From the NCBI GenBank assembly GCA_038213375.1, contig JBBQTB010000021.1:1-64000 (forward strand): 64,000 nucleotides of DNA, given 5' to 3'. A program made the translations under genes and the position numbers. Numbering within the stretch: the first letter of the stretch is position 1; the number at the start of each line of letters is the position of its first letter. The notes beneath the pieces were generated by a model that did no database searches, was not told where the DNA came from, and saw only the letters and a list, made by a program, of their open reading frames with translations. The stretch comes from JAAUTT01 sp038213375. GTDB lineage: Bacteria; Bacteroidota; Bacteroidia; Bacteroidales; JAAUTT01. Positions 26,034 to 34,616 of the stretch are shown here, piece after piece.

Positions 26034-27155
26034 TTAGATAAGTGATTTCTGGTAAACCCTGAATCGTTTGATCAGGAGGGCACCATATCGTTTCATTTCA
26101 GCCATCATATCGTTGTTATTTTCCATCACCACATGGGTATCAACACTGGTCATACCTGCTTTTTTTGCGGAATTGATTGTGGTTAAGGTAATAAAAATAT
26201 CCAAGCCCTGCTTTTGATAGGCAGGTTTTACGGCTCCGAGCATCAAGCTAGTGGATTTGGCTGTTTTCATTGCCTTTAGAATATGAAGAATACCAAAAGG
26301 AAACAGGCGTCCGTTTGCTTTTTGTAACCCTTTGTAAAGGTTTGGCATACTTACCATAAAAGCCACAATTTCATCACCTTTCATAGCCACCTTCACAAAT
26401 CGTGGATCAAGAATTGGCATGTACCGCTTTGCAAGTTCGTACATTTCTTTATCGTCCATAGGAATAAATCCATAAATGTCCTTAAACGATTCGTTCACCA
26501 GTTCTAACACGGGAATAATTAATGGTCTTAATTGTTTACGGGATGTAAATTCCATAAATTTGAAATCCTTTTTTGAAGTCACCCGTTCGTAAATTTTCTG
26601 GTAAATAGCTGGAAGTTCAGTAGTTAATGGAAATCGATAGATGACACAATCGAGTTCCTTATAATATCCCTGACTTTCAACTAACTTAGGCAAATAGGCT
26701 GGATTTGTGGCGCTGTCAATAACAGGCTCATATTCGAAACCTTCAATTAACATCCCTTGAATATCCCTGTCAGAAAAACCAAATGGACCAATGATCTTGG
26801 TCATTCCTTTACCTTTGGCCCATTTTTCAATATATTCAACAAGGGCTGTTGCAACTTCCTGATCGTTTATGCACTCAAGATACCCAAACCGGGCATTTTT
26901 TAAATTAAATGTCTGGTTGTGTTCATGCTTTATAATTCCCATAATACGTCCAACAGCTATACTGTCCTTATATGCAATTACCTGCATGTATTCAGCATTG
27001 CGAAATGACAGATTTTTTTGTGGATCGAAAAAACTCTTTTCATCCATGTAAATAGGAGGTAACCAAGTGCTGTCTCCTTTACGAATTTTCTCAGGAAAGT
27101 AGATAAACTCTTTACGATCGCTTTTGCTCTGTACTTCTTTTAAAGTTATCGCCAT
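26034..27155 (-). CDS. GNAT-like acyltransferase-fold protein of unknown substrate
   Basis: The 373-residue protein appears to hold two GNAT-like halves. The first includes MQVIAYKDSIAVGRIMGII and ATALVEYIEKWAKGKGM; the second includes VAMKGDEIVAFMVSMPNLY and GAVKPAYQKQGLDIFI, followed by TSVDTHVVMENNNDMMAEM. It resembles the YghO-like group of uncharacterised proteins. A lipid or N-acyl amino-acid role is possible given the neighbouring PAP2 gene, but nothing in the sequence proves it. No signal peptide or membrane segment is visible. Confidence 0.65.
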   Translation of the reverse strand: MAITLKEVQSKSDRKEFIYFPEKIRKGDSTWLPPIYMDEKSFFDPQKNLSFRNAEYMQVIAYKDSIAVGRIMGIIKHEHNQTFNLKNARFGYLECINDQEVATALVEYIEKWAKGKGMTKIIGPFGFSDRDIQGMLIEGFEYEPVIDSATNPAYLPKLVESQGYYKELDCVIYRFPLTTELPAIYQKIYERVTSKKDFKFMEFTSRKQLRPLIIPVLELVNESFKDIYGFIPMDDKEMYELAKRYMPILDPRFVKVAMKGDEIVAFMVSMPNLYKGLQKANGRLFPFGILHILKAMKTAKSTSLMLGAVKPAYQKQGLDIFITLTTINSAKKAGMTSVDTHVVMENNNDMMAEMKRYGALLIKRFRVYQKSLI

Positions 27156-27228
27156 AGATATTTAATTGGTTATATTAGCTACTGGTTAGGTTATTGTAAA
27201 ATATTAATAAAATACCGTCCGAAGATAA

Positions 27229-28197
27229 TTATTTTTTCATTGTTTTACTCCGAAGTTGCTTAATTGCCGTTAAAAGTTTTTCGTATAAGGTGAACGTATG
27301 AGCTTCATGCGAAATGCCATGTGTCAGTAATTGAAATGACTGTTTACTAATCCAATACATAGTTGGTACAGACAGAAATCCGGCAATTACATCAATTACA
27401 TAATGAGCCTTGATATAAACAGTAGAAAAAATCAAAAGTATACCCCCAGGAATCATCCATTTCAAAAGCTTAGGAGCATATTTGTAAGCAAGGTAGACCA
27501 AAATTACCATTATCCCGACATGCGAACTGGGAAATGCAGCGGTGGGACGTTCGCCATATCTATCAACAATTTTAATAAGATCTCTGAAAATATAGGCATC
27601 GGGAAGTTGATTGTCCGGCGGAGATAAAAAGAATTGTGGCCCGGCTACAGGAAATACTATAAAGAGTATGTAGTACATGTAGAATGACATGCATACAATA
27701 AAAATAGTTTCCTGAAAATGCCGGCGTTCGTAATTATATATCCAGTAGCACAGTATAAAAATAAAGATATAGAATGAAAAGTAACTAAGGTTCATTAAGT
27801 CGTTGAACCATTTCCAGGGAATATAGTGAGAAAACCAAATGCTGGGCTGCCCTCCAAAAATAGTCACCTCCAGATTAGATAAAGCAGGATCGAGATTTGG
27901 AAATATGATATTATTCAAATAATCCGTTTCCGGATAAAAATAACCCAAAAAAGCCAAAGGATAAAAGCTTCGAAGGAAATGAATACCTTTGTTATGAAAT
28001 GAAAAATTGAGAAATATAAGTGAGACCATTACACCTATTAAAATCAATCTTACCAACAAATGACCGGCAATATTATCAAGTGCAACAGCACCTAATATAA
28101 TGTATACCCCGGTGATAATAATGTAAGTAAATGTAATGATATCAATGGGGTGAATATGAGGCAAAAATTTACGTAAAGGCATCGGAATAATTTTCAA
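27229..28197 (-). CDS. PAP2-superfamily membrane phosphatase/transferase (inositol-phosphorylceramide-synthase-like)
   Basis: The 322-residue membrane protein has about six helices. The catalytic signature lies in the second half: YGERPTAAFPSSHV (motif with the first His) and YIKAHYVIDVIAGF (second His and Asp). This arrangement is shared by lipid phosphatases and by Aur1-type sphingolipid head-group transferases. Bacteroidota make sphingolipids, so the transferase role is plausible, but the substrate is unproven. The start lies three bases after the stop of nothing upstream on its own strand except the kinase at 28200, with which it is tightly spaced. Confidence 0.75.
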   Translation of the reverse strand: MKIIPMPLRKFLPHIHPIDIITFTYIIITGVYIILGAVALDNIAGHLLVRLILIGVMVSLIFLNFSFHNKGIHFLRSFYPLAFLGYFYPETDYLNNIIFPNLDPALSNLEVTIFGGQPSIWFSHYIPWKWFNDLMNLSYFSFYIFIFILCYWIYNYERRHFQETIFIVCMSFYMYYILFIVFPVAGPQFFLSPPDNQLPDAYIFRDLIKIVDRYGERPTAAFPSSHVGIMVILVYLAYKYAPKLLKWMIPGGILLIFSTVYIKAHYVIDVIAGFLSVPTMYWISKQSFQLLTHGISHEAHTFTLYEKLLTAIKQLRSKTMKK

Positions 28198-28199
28198 AA

Positions 28200-29603
28200 T
28201 TAGGAGCGCAAAGGTAATGATAAAATAAAAGTAGAACCTCTTTCAAGTTCACTTTTTGCAAATATAGTACCTCCGTTTTGCCTTGCAAATTCTATGCTTA
28301 ATATAAGGCCTAGCCCGGTACCTGATTCCCCGCTTGTACCTTTCATTATTTCTTTATCAGTCGAAAAAAGTTTTTTCAATTGTTGTTCATCCATTCCAAT
28401 GCCATTATCGGAAATTGTAACGTAACAGTTTTCTTCGTCAGAAGTGGTTGAAATACAAATTTGTCCGTTTTTTTTTGTAAATTTAATAGCGTTACTTAAC
28501 AGATTTCTTAAAATTGCCAAAATCATATTTACATCGGAGTAAACAATTAAATTTGTTGTCGACTCATTCACTATCGGAATGTTTTTGAGTTTGGCACATA
28601 CTTCAAGAAAGTCAATTACCTCCTTTATCTGGTCACTTATAATAAAAAGGCTCGGGCGACAGGGAATTGTATTGGATTGATTTTTAGCCCAGAATAACAG
28701 GTTTTCAAGTAACGAATAGGCTATTTTAGACGAGCTATTGATAATGCTTACCATTTCTAATTGTTTGGGCTGCATAGTATCCATATACTTTAATAAAAGC
28801 AGCTCCGAAAAATTAATGATTGCATTGAAAGGGTTCTTCAGATCGTGCGCTATAATTGAAATAAACTTATCCTTGGTATCGTTTGATTTGTGTAGCTCTA
28901 TATTTAAATTTTTTAGATTTTCAGCCTGCATCAATAATTCTTCGGTTTGTTGCTGAATTTGTTCATACTGCTCTTCCAGCAAGACATTAGATTCTTTCAA
29001 ATTTTCAGTCTGTGTAAGTAATTCATTCTCTATTTGTTTTAATGCTGAAATATTTCTTCCAATTCCTATTATTCCTTTCACAGTTCCCTCTTGATTAATC
29101 CAAGGAACTTTGGTTGTTGAAACAATAGTAGGTTTATTATTATAATCCAACCCGAATTCTTCAACATTAACCATTGGCAGCCTGGTTTTAATTATTCTTT
29201 GTTCGTCGTCAAAAAATTTTTGTGCCATTTCAATTGGGTAATAATCGAAGTCGGTTTTTCCAATCATATCATCAGGGTGGCTTACTTTAGTTACATCAGC
29301 CAGATACTTGTTTGCTATGATAAATCTACTTTCTGTATCCTTAATATAGATAAAATCAGGCATTTTATCGATTAACAGATAAAGTAAATTATTATCAACG
29401 TTCATACGTGTTTTTTGGAGGTTTTTAAGATTTCGAATTTTTATATACATAACCTCAATAACTCCAATCAGAACGAGTATGATAACTATTAATATGATTC
29501 TTATTGTATTGATATTTGAAATCTTTAAATTCAGGGTATCAACCTTTTGGGCGAGACTATTGTTTGTAAAAAATATTACAAAAACAAACAAAAACCATTT
29601 CAT
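28200..29603 (-). CDS. Membrane-anchored PAS-domain sensor histidine kinase
   Basis: The start at 29603 (MKWFLFVFVIFFTNNSLAQ) gives a signal-like segment; an upstream ATG at 29651 adds 16 residues. A membrane helix follows at about 34-54 (IRIILIVIILVLIGVIEVM). A PAS domain spans about 74-190 (PDFIYIKDTESRFIIANKYL), a coiled coil about 190-245, and the phosphoacceptor is His253 in IIAHDLKNPFN. The ATPase region has NLLSNAIKF, DNGIGMDEQQ and GTGLGLILS. No response regulator is adjacent. The stop lies two bases before the start of the PAP2 gene, so the two are probably co-transcribed. Confidence 0.85.
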   Translation of the reverse strand: MKWFLFVFVIFFTNNSLAQKVDTLNLKISNINTIRIILIVIILVLIGVIEVMYIKIRNLKNLQKTRMNVDNNLLYLLIDKMPDFIYIKDTESRFIIANKYLADVTKVSHPDDMIGKTDFDYYPIEMAQKFFDDEQRIIKTRLPMVNVEEFGLDYNNKPTIVSTTKVPWINQEGTVKGIIGIGRNISALKQIENELLTQTENLKESNVLLEEQYEQIQQQTEELLMQAENLKNLNIELHKSNDTKDKFISIIAHDLKNPFNAIINFSELLLLKYMDTMQPKQLEMVSIINSSSKIAYSLLENLLFWAKNQSNTIPCRPSLFIISDQIKEVIDFLEVCAKLKNIPIVNESTTNLIVYSDVNMILAILRNLLSNAIKFTKKNGQICISTTSDEENCYVTISDNGIGMDEQQLKKLFSTDKEIMKGTSGESGTGLGLILSIEFARQNGGTIFAKSELERGSTFILSLPLRS

Positions 29604-29827
29604 TACTTTCTGTTTTGTCCAACAAAGTTGTTTTATGATTTTTATAAACATGATATGAATTGCTTTCCTGTTTCGAAACGATTTGTTATCCTTTTATGAA
29701 AGGTAGTAAAAAATTTAAACATTATCAATGAAAGCAATGAAAAATCATAGAGCCGATTATATAAGTACTTTTTAAAAAAAACATCATAAAAATTCTCAGC
29801 TTTCATCCCTGTTGTTAAAATTAAAAA

Positions 29828-29863
29828 TTTGAAATTCTTCTTACAACTTTTATTATACTTTTG
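29828..29863 (+). promoter_or_regulatory. Candidate Bacteroidota promoter for the amino-acid permease
   Basis: A -33-type TTTG (29828-29831) and a -7 box TACTTTTG (29856-29863) flank a 24-bp spacer, close to the phylum consensus. The GTG start at 29892 lies 29 bp downstream. The rest of the 288-bp divergent gap shows nothing else notable. Confidence 0.5.
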
Positions 29864-29891
29864 CCACATAGTTCCATCATGAAACCTTAAC

Positions 29892-31607
29892 GTGAAACTT
29901 GAGCAGATATTTAGAAAAAAAACAATTGATAAAATTATTTCCGATGCCAACATCGAAAGTGAAAGTTATGGAAATCTTCACAAAAACCTAAATCTTAAAG
30001 ATTTAACTGCCATGGCTATTGCAGCTCTGGTTGGTGCCGGTATTTTTAGTACTATTGGTAATGCCAGCGCTGCTGGAGGACCAGCAGTTTCATTGCTATT
30101 TATATTTACAGCAATTGCATGTTCTTTCTCGGCATTGTGTTACGCCGAATTTGCCTCTCGAATTCCCATCAGCGGAAGTGCTTACACTTATGCGTATGTT
30201 TCACTGGGCGAACTAGTTGCGTGGATCATAGGATGGACTCTTCTTATGGAGTATTCTGTCGGAAATATAGTAGTGGCAATATCGTGGTCCGATTATTTCA
30301 CCTCATTTCTAAGAGGTTTCCACATCAATATCCCTGAATATTTTACAACCAATTATCTTGGAGCTTTGAGAGGATATAATGAAACATTGATTCTACTTAA
30401 AAATGGCTCCACTTTGAATGAGGTTCCAGGCTACCTTCAGGAAGCCCACAAAGCCTGGACAACTGCTCCAATGATTGGTTCTTTTCGGATTGTTGCCGAT
30501 TTACCTGCCTTTCTGATTACCGTTCTTATCACAGCTTTGGTTTACATAGGTATCAAGGAAAGCAAAAATGCAAGTAACATACTAGTTCTTCTCAAAATTA
30601 TTGTCGTTCTGGTGGTTATCGCGGTAGGTGCATTCTATATCACGCCAGCCAACTGGAGTCCATTTGCCCCAAATGGTTTAAGTGGTGTATTGAAAGGTGT
30701 TTCGGCAGTATTTTTTGCATACATTGGCTTTGATGCTATATCTACCACTGCAGAAGAATGTAAAAATCCACAGCGCGATTTACCCAAAGCGATGATTCTT
30801 TCGTTAATTATTTGTACCATATTATATGTTGCAGTTACCTTGGTTTTAACGGGAATGGTCAGTTACAGGGAATTAGCCGTTGGTGATCCTCTTTCATTTG
30901 TATTTCAGAAACATCAGCTCAACTGGCTTTCAGGTATTATTGGCTTAAGCGCCATCGTTGCAATGTCGAGTGTTTTACTTGTCTTTCAGGTTGGTCAACC
31001 ACGAATATGGATGAGTATGAGCCGTGATGGATTATTGCCAAAAAGGTTTTCGGCCATCCATCCGCGATTTAAAACTCCGGGATTTTCAACAATAATAACA
31101 GGGCTTGTTGTTGGAATTCCTTCGTTGTTTATGAATCTTACAGAAGTAACTGATCTTACAAGCATTGGAACACTATTTGCTTTCGTAATTGTGTGTGCCG
31201 GAGTGCTTAAATTTAATCCCAGAGATAAACTTAGTGGTGGTTCATTTCATATCCCTTATTTAAATGGTAGATATATAGTTCCCGGCTTGCTGATACTTGG
31301 ATTTCTTATCTGTTTAATTTTTTACAGGGAAACGGTGACAACGTTTTTTTCATTCGAAGGTGGATGGAACCTGATTAAGCATAAAATGCCATATCTTGCC
31401 TTTATGACGGTTGCCATATGGGTTTCTATACGTACTTACAAAAAAAGTTATTCACTAATTCCTGTTCTTGGACTTTTAACTAACCTTTATTTGATGACCG
31501 AATTAGGATATACCAATTGGATGAGATTTATTATCTGGCTACTTATCGGGTTAGTTATCTACTTTTCATATAGCTACAAGAAAAGTAAACTTCATAAAAT
31601 ATTTTAG
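29892..31607 (+). CDS. APC-family amino-acid permease, cationic amino-acid transporter type
   Basis: The 571-residue integral membrane protein starts with GTG 29892. After a basic cytoplasmic N-terminus it shows helix 1 with the APC signature AIAALVGAGIFSTIG and then about twelve to fourteen helices. VFFAYIGFDAISTTAEECKN is the conserved helix-6 region of the CAT group, and AMSSVLLVFQVGQPRIWMSM is also typical. Members exchange or import arginine, lysine, ornithine or other amino acids; the substrate is not fixed by the motifs seen. It is convergent with the E1 gene. Confidence 0.85.
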   Translation: MKLEQIFRKKTIDKIISDANIESESYGNLHKNLNLKDLTAMAIAALVGAGIFSTIGNASAAGGPAVSLLFIFTAIACSFSALCYAEFASRIPISGSAYTYAYVSLGELVAWIIGWTLLMEYSVGNIVVAISWSDYFTSFLRGFHINIPEYFTTNYLGALRGYNETLILLKNGSTLNEVPGYLQEAHKAWTTAPMIGSFRIVADLPAFLITVLITALVYIGIKESKNASNILVLLKIIVVLVVIAVGAFYITPANWSPFAPNGLSGVLKGVSAVFFAYIGFDAISTTAEECKNPQRDLPKAMILSLIICTILYVAVTLVLTGMVSYRELAVGDPLSFVFQKHQLNWLSGIIGLSAIVAMSSVLLVFQVGQPRIWMSMSRDGLLPKRFSAIHPRFKTPGFSTIITGLVVGIPSLFMNLTEVTDLTSIGTLFAFVIVCAGVLKFNPRDKLSGGSFHIPYLNGRYIVPGLLILGFLICLIFYRETVTTFFSFEGGWNLIKHKMPYLAFMTVAIWVSIRTYKKSYSLIPVLGLLTNLYLMTELGYTNWMRFIIWLLIGLVIYFSYSYKKSKLHKIF

Positions 31608-31698
31608 TTCAACTTTTCGACTTTATGAATTGTTGTTATTTTTATAGAAATGATTAATAGCTCGGTTCTTATTTTAATGACCTTTAAAGTCTTTGTTA

Positions 31699-34152
31699 TC
31701 AATATAATTCAGGCCATTTTTCAGGGTTTACCTCGTGCATAATCGAGTAAATGGTTTCAAAAACATTCTCAGCGCTTGGATTTGAAAAATAATCACCATC
31801 GGTGGTATAGGCTGGACGGTGGTCGCGCGCTGTTAGAGTTCTGGGGGGAGAATCGAGATATTTGTATGCTTTCTGTTCTTCTATCACTTTATGCATCATG
31901 TATGCAGTTGCCCCGCCGGGAACATCCTCGTCGAAAAACAAAACACGGTTTGTCTTTTTTAATGATTCTAGTATAATATGATGTATATCGAAAGGCAATA
32001 GTGTTTGAATATCTATCAATTCCACATGAATGTCAAATTCACTTAATTGATCAAGTGCATCAATTGCAATTTTAACACACGAACCATAAGTAACCATTGT
32101 AATATCTGTACCTTCAATCAATATTTCTGGTACTCCAAGAGGAATTGTATACTCTCCAATATTATCGGGCCGAAGTTCCATCAACCTATAACCATTAAGA
32201 GGTTCAATCACAATGGCAGGATCATCGGCCTTTAGAAGCGTGTTATAAAAACCGGCGGCTTGGGTCATGTTTCTTGGAACGCATACATAAATGCCACGAA
32301 TGGCGCTTATCACCATTGCCATTGGTGAACCGGAATGCCATATTCCTTCTAGTCTGTGACCCCGTGTTGAAATAATCAGAGGAGCAATTTGTTGTCCACG
32401 GGTTCTCCAATGAGTGGTGGCTAAGTCGTCGCTTAATGTTTGAAGAGCATAGAGTAAATAATCGAAATATTGTATCTCGGCGATAGGTCTAAATCCTCTC
32501 AAAGCTAGTCCAATACCCTGTCCAATAATCGTTGTTTCGCGAATACCTGTATCGGTAATCCTCAGATCGGTAAATTTTTGTTGCAGTCCTTCATATGTTT
32601 GATTTACGCTTCCAATTTTACCAACATCTTCGCCAAAAGCAACTAATAGGGGATATTTTTCGAATAATTTATCAAAATTATCCCTGATAATTTCTCTTCC
32701 ATGGACCTTTCTGGAATTCTCGGAATATGAAGGGCTTTCAAGTTTAACATTCAAAGCGGAACGGGATGTTTCATTATATAAACCGCTGCCATAACACTCC
32801 TGTCCCTCAATTTGGTTAAGACGTATCCACGAAATAAGTTCTTTCCTTAGGTTATTGCGTGAAGGACATTCTTTGCAAACATGTCTTACAATTTTCTTAG
32901 CAATACTAATATTATCTTTCCAGATAGGAAACTGGATTTGTTTCAATTCATCAGTGTAAATTTCTATTTTTTCGGAGTTGTCGGGTTTGCATTTACAATT
33001 TTTCTTTTCAATCAGATGGAGGAGTTTTTGTTTTTCATCCTGAAACGGTTTTGTAAAATTATCCCAAGCTATTTCCCTTCCATGAAAGGCCTCGTTGTAA
33101 GTTTTTAATTCGATTTCGTTCAATTCTGATTCACTTGCCAGCTTAGTTTTAAGAATCCATTCCCGCATTTTCTTTAATGGGTCGAAATCCTGTTCCCAAT
33201 CCAATCGCTCTTTTGATTTATACCTTTCATGAGAACCGGAAGTAGAATGACCCTGTGGTTGGTTCATTTCCTGAATATGAAATAACACCGGAACATGTTC
33301 TGTTCTGCATCGAAGAATTCCTTCATGATAAACCCTGCAAAGTTCAGAATAATCCCATCCTCTTGCTTTGTAAATAAGTATTCCTTTATTTTTACTGTCA
33401 GCCTCAAAACCACGCAGTGCTTCAGATATGCTTTGTTTTGTTGTTTGAAATTCAGTGGGTACCGAAATGCCATATCCATCGTCCCATATTCCAATAGCCA
33501 TAGGAACTTGCAATACACCAGCAGCATTTATAGTTTCGAAAAAATGACCTTCGGTGGTGCTGGCATCTCCTATCGTACCAAATGCAACTTCGTTTCCTTG
33601 ATTGGTGAATTGACTGAATGGATGTAATGTCTTATTTAATCTGAAAAGTTTGGATGCATAGGCCAAACCAAGTAATCGAGGCATCTGGCCGGCAGTAGGA
33701 GAGATATCGCCCGATGAATTTTTTTGCTCCATCAGGTTTCGCCAGGTACCATCTTCATTATAATTGGCCGTGGAAAAATGGTTATTGAAGTTTCGACCTC
33801 CACTTCCCGGATTGTGTTTTAAATTAGTGTCGCCATACATTTGGGCGAAGAATTCAGTAGCGTTGAGCAAACCAATATAGAGCATAAATGTTTGATCACG
33901 ATAATACCCCGATCGCCAATCTCCATTACGAAAATTTTTTGCCATGGCTATTTGTGCAAGTTCTTTTCCATCGCCAAATATTCCAAATTTGGCTTTACCC
34001 GAAAGCACTTCTTTACGACCTAAAATACTAAGCTGTCGGCTGAGGTTGGATATATAATAATCATGTAAAATAGTTTGTTTTTCAAGAAGAGGTTCAGAAA
34101 GGCTACTTACGCTGGTTTGCATAGTTTGGTTTAATAACTTGTAATCATTCAT
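31699..34152 (-). CDS. Branched-chain 2-oxoacid dehydrogenase E1, fused alpha and beta subunits
   Basis: E1 decarboxylates 2-oxo acids with thiamine diphosphate and passes the acyl group to lipoyl-E2. The 817-residue product joins the usual alpha (about 1-380) and beta (about 475-817) chains. The alpha part has the TPP motif GDASTTEGHFFETINAAG near 186, followed by DGYGISVP, and GHSTSGSHERYKSKE. The beta part has REIIRDNFDKLF, AFGEDVGKIGSVNQTYEGL and ARGHR-like active-site residues (STRGHRLEG). Such fusions are known in Bacteroidota. No E2 or E3 gene is in the window, so the partners lie elsewhere. Confidence 0.87.
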   Translation of the reverse strand: MNDYKLLNQTMQTSVSSLSEPLLEKQTILHDYYISNLSRQLSILGRKEVLSGKAKFGIFGDGKELAQIAMAKNFRNGDWRSGYYRDQTFMLYIGLLNATEFFAQMYGDTNLKHNPGSGGRNFNNHFSTANYNEDGTWRNLMEQKNSSGDISPTAGQMPRLLGLAYASKLFRLNKTLHPFSQFTNQGNEVAFGTIGDASTTEGHFFETINAAGVLQVPMAIGIWDDGYGISVPTEFQTTKQSISEALRGFEADSKNKGILIYKARGWDYSELCRVYHEGILRCRTEHVPVLFHIQEMNQPQGHSTSGSHERYKSKERLDWEQDFDPLKKMREWILKTKLASESELNEIELKTYNEAFHGREIAWDNFTKPFQDEKQKLLHLIEKKNCKCKPDNSEKIEIYTDELKQIQFPIWKDNISIAKKIVRHVCKECPSRNNLRKELISWIRLNQIEGQECYGSGLYNETSRSALNVKLESPSYSENSRKVHGREIIRDNFDKLFEKYPLLVAFGEDVGKIGSVNQTYEGLQQKFTDLRITDTGIRETTIIGQGIGLALRGFRPIAEIQYFDYLLYALQTLSDDLATTHWRTRGQQIAPLIISTRGHRLEGIWHSGSPMAMVISAIRGIYVCVPRNMTQAAGFYNTLLKADDPAIVIEPLNGYRLMELRPDNIGEYTIPLGVPEILIEGTDITMVTYGSCVKIAIDALDQLSEFDIHVELIDIQTLLPFDIHHIILESLKKTNRVLFFDEDVPGGATAYMMHKVIEEQKAYKYLDSPPRTLTARDHRPAYTTDGDYFSNPSAENVFETIYSIMHEVNPEKWPELY

Positions 34153-34230
34153 ACAAAAATAAAAATGTTCTATGAATTATTGAGGGGAGTACTACAAATT
34201 TTCCCTTTAGTTTTTATGTTTATAAACTCC

Positions 34231-34295
34231 AACCTTTTAAAAATGGGTTATAACTACACTCGAATCTGTTATAGCCCTTAAAATGGGTTAAGGTT
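34231..34295. repeat. GTTATAGCCC-family dispersed repeat, copy 1 (with inverted half)
   Basis: The unit ctgttatagccc followed by ttaaaatgggttaaggtt (34266-34294) recurs near 43254. A partly inverted copy, ending aaatgggttataac, lies just before it (34231-34254), so the two halves could form a stem. The core pairs CCC with GGG across a short A/T loop. Confidence 0.5.
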
Positions 34296-34440
34296 GTAAC
34301 GCAATAAAAGTGCAACTTTAACTTTTTCTTTTGAAGCTTATTTTTTTCGTATACCCTTACTCGAGTAATAACTTCTATAAACCGAAATTGTTCAGGTAGA
34401 TTATAATTAGAATTACAACTGAGAAATATACGCATTGTTA

Positions 34441-34487
34441 AATAGCCACGAAAACACTAATAATTTATTTGTGCATTCGTGGCTATT
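34441..34487. repeat. CACGAA-family dispersed palindrome (loop form)
   Basis: Arms aatagccacgaaaacac (34441-34457) and gtgcattcgtggctatt (34471-34487) match with two mismatches around a 13-base AT-only loop. The outer 12 bp are identical to those of the perfect palindrome at 49859-49918. Confidence 0.7.
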
Positions 34488-34616
34488 AATTAATTTTTTT
34501 TTGTTTGCTGCTTTGTGCTACTTTACGAATTAAACAGGAAAGCCCATGGAATTTGAAAAATAAAACAATCCAGGTTACTTTTTTGTTAAATTAGCGACAA
34601 TTAATAATTCTCCCTG

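Larger units (their letters stand above)
34153..34616. other. Gene-free interval of 464 bp carrying two repeat families
   Basis: No convincing gene was seen. The stretch holds one copy of the GTTATAGCCC family (34231-34295) and one of the CACGAA palindrome family (34441-34487). The E1 promoter and the promoter of the downstream HD protein must lie at its two ends; no clear -7 box was picked for either. Confidence 0.55.

Noticed and set aside
29642..29953. Minus-strand frame of 103 codons upstream of the second kinase
   Set aside because: It overlaps the permease start and the kinase end, has no recognisable domain and crosses a good plus-strand promoter.
34220..34435. Minus-strand frame of 71 codons between E1 and the HD gene
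   Set aside because: It covers the GTTATAGCCC repeat and reads as low-complexity residues. No homology was recognised.
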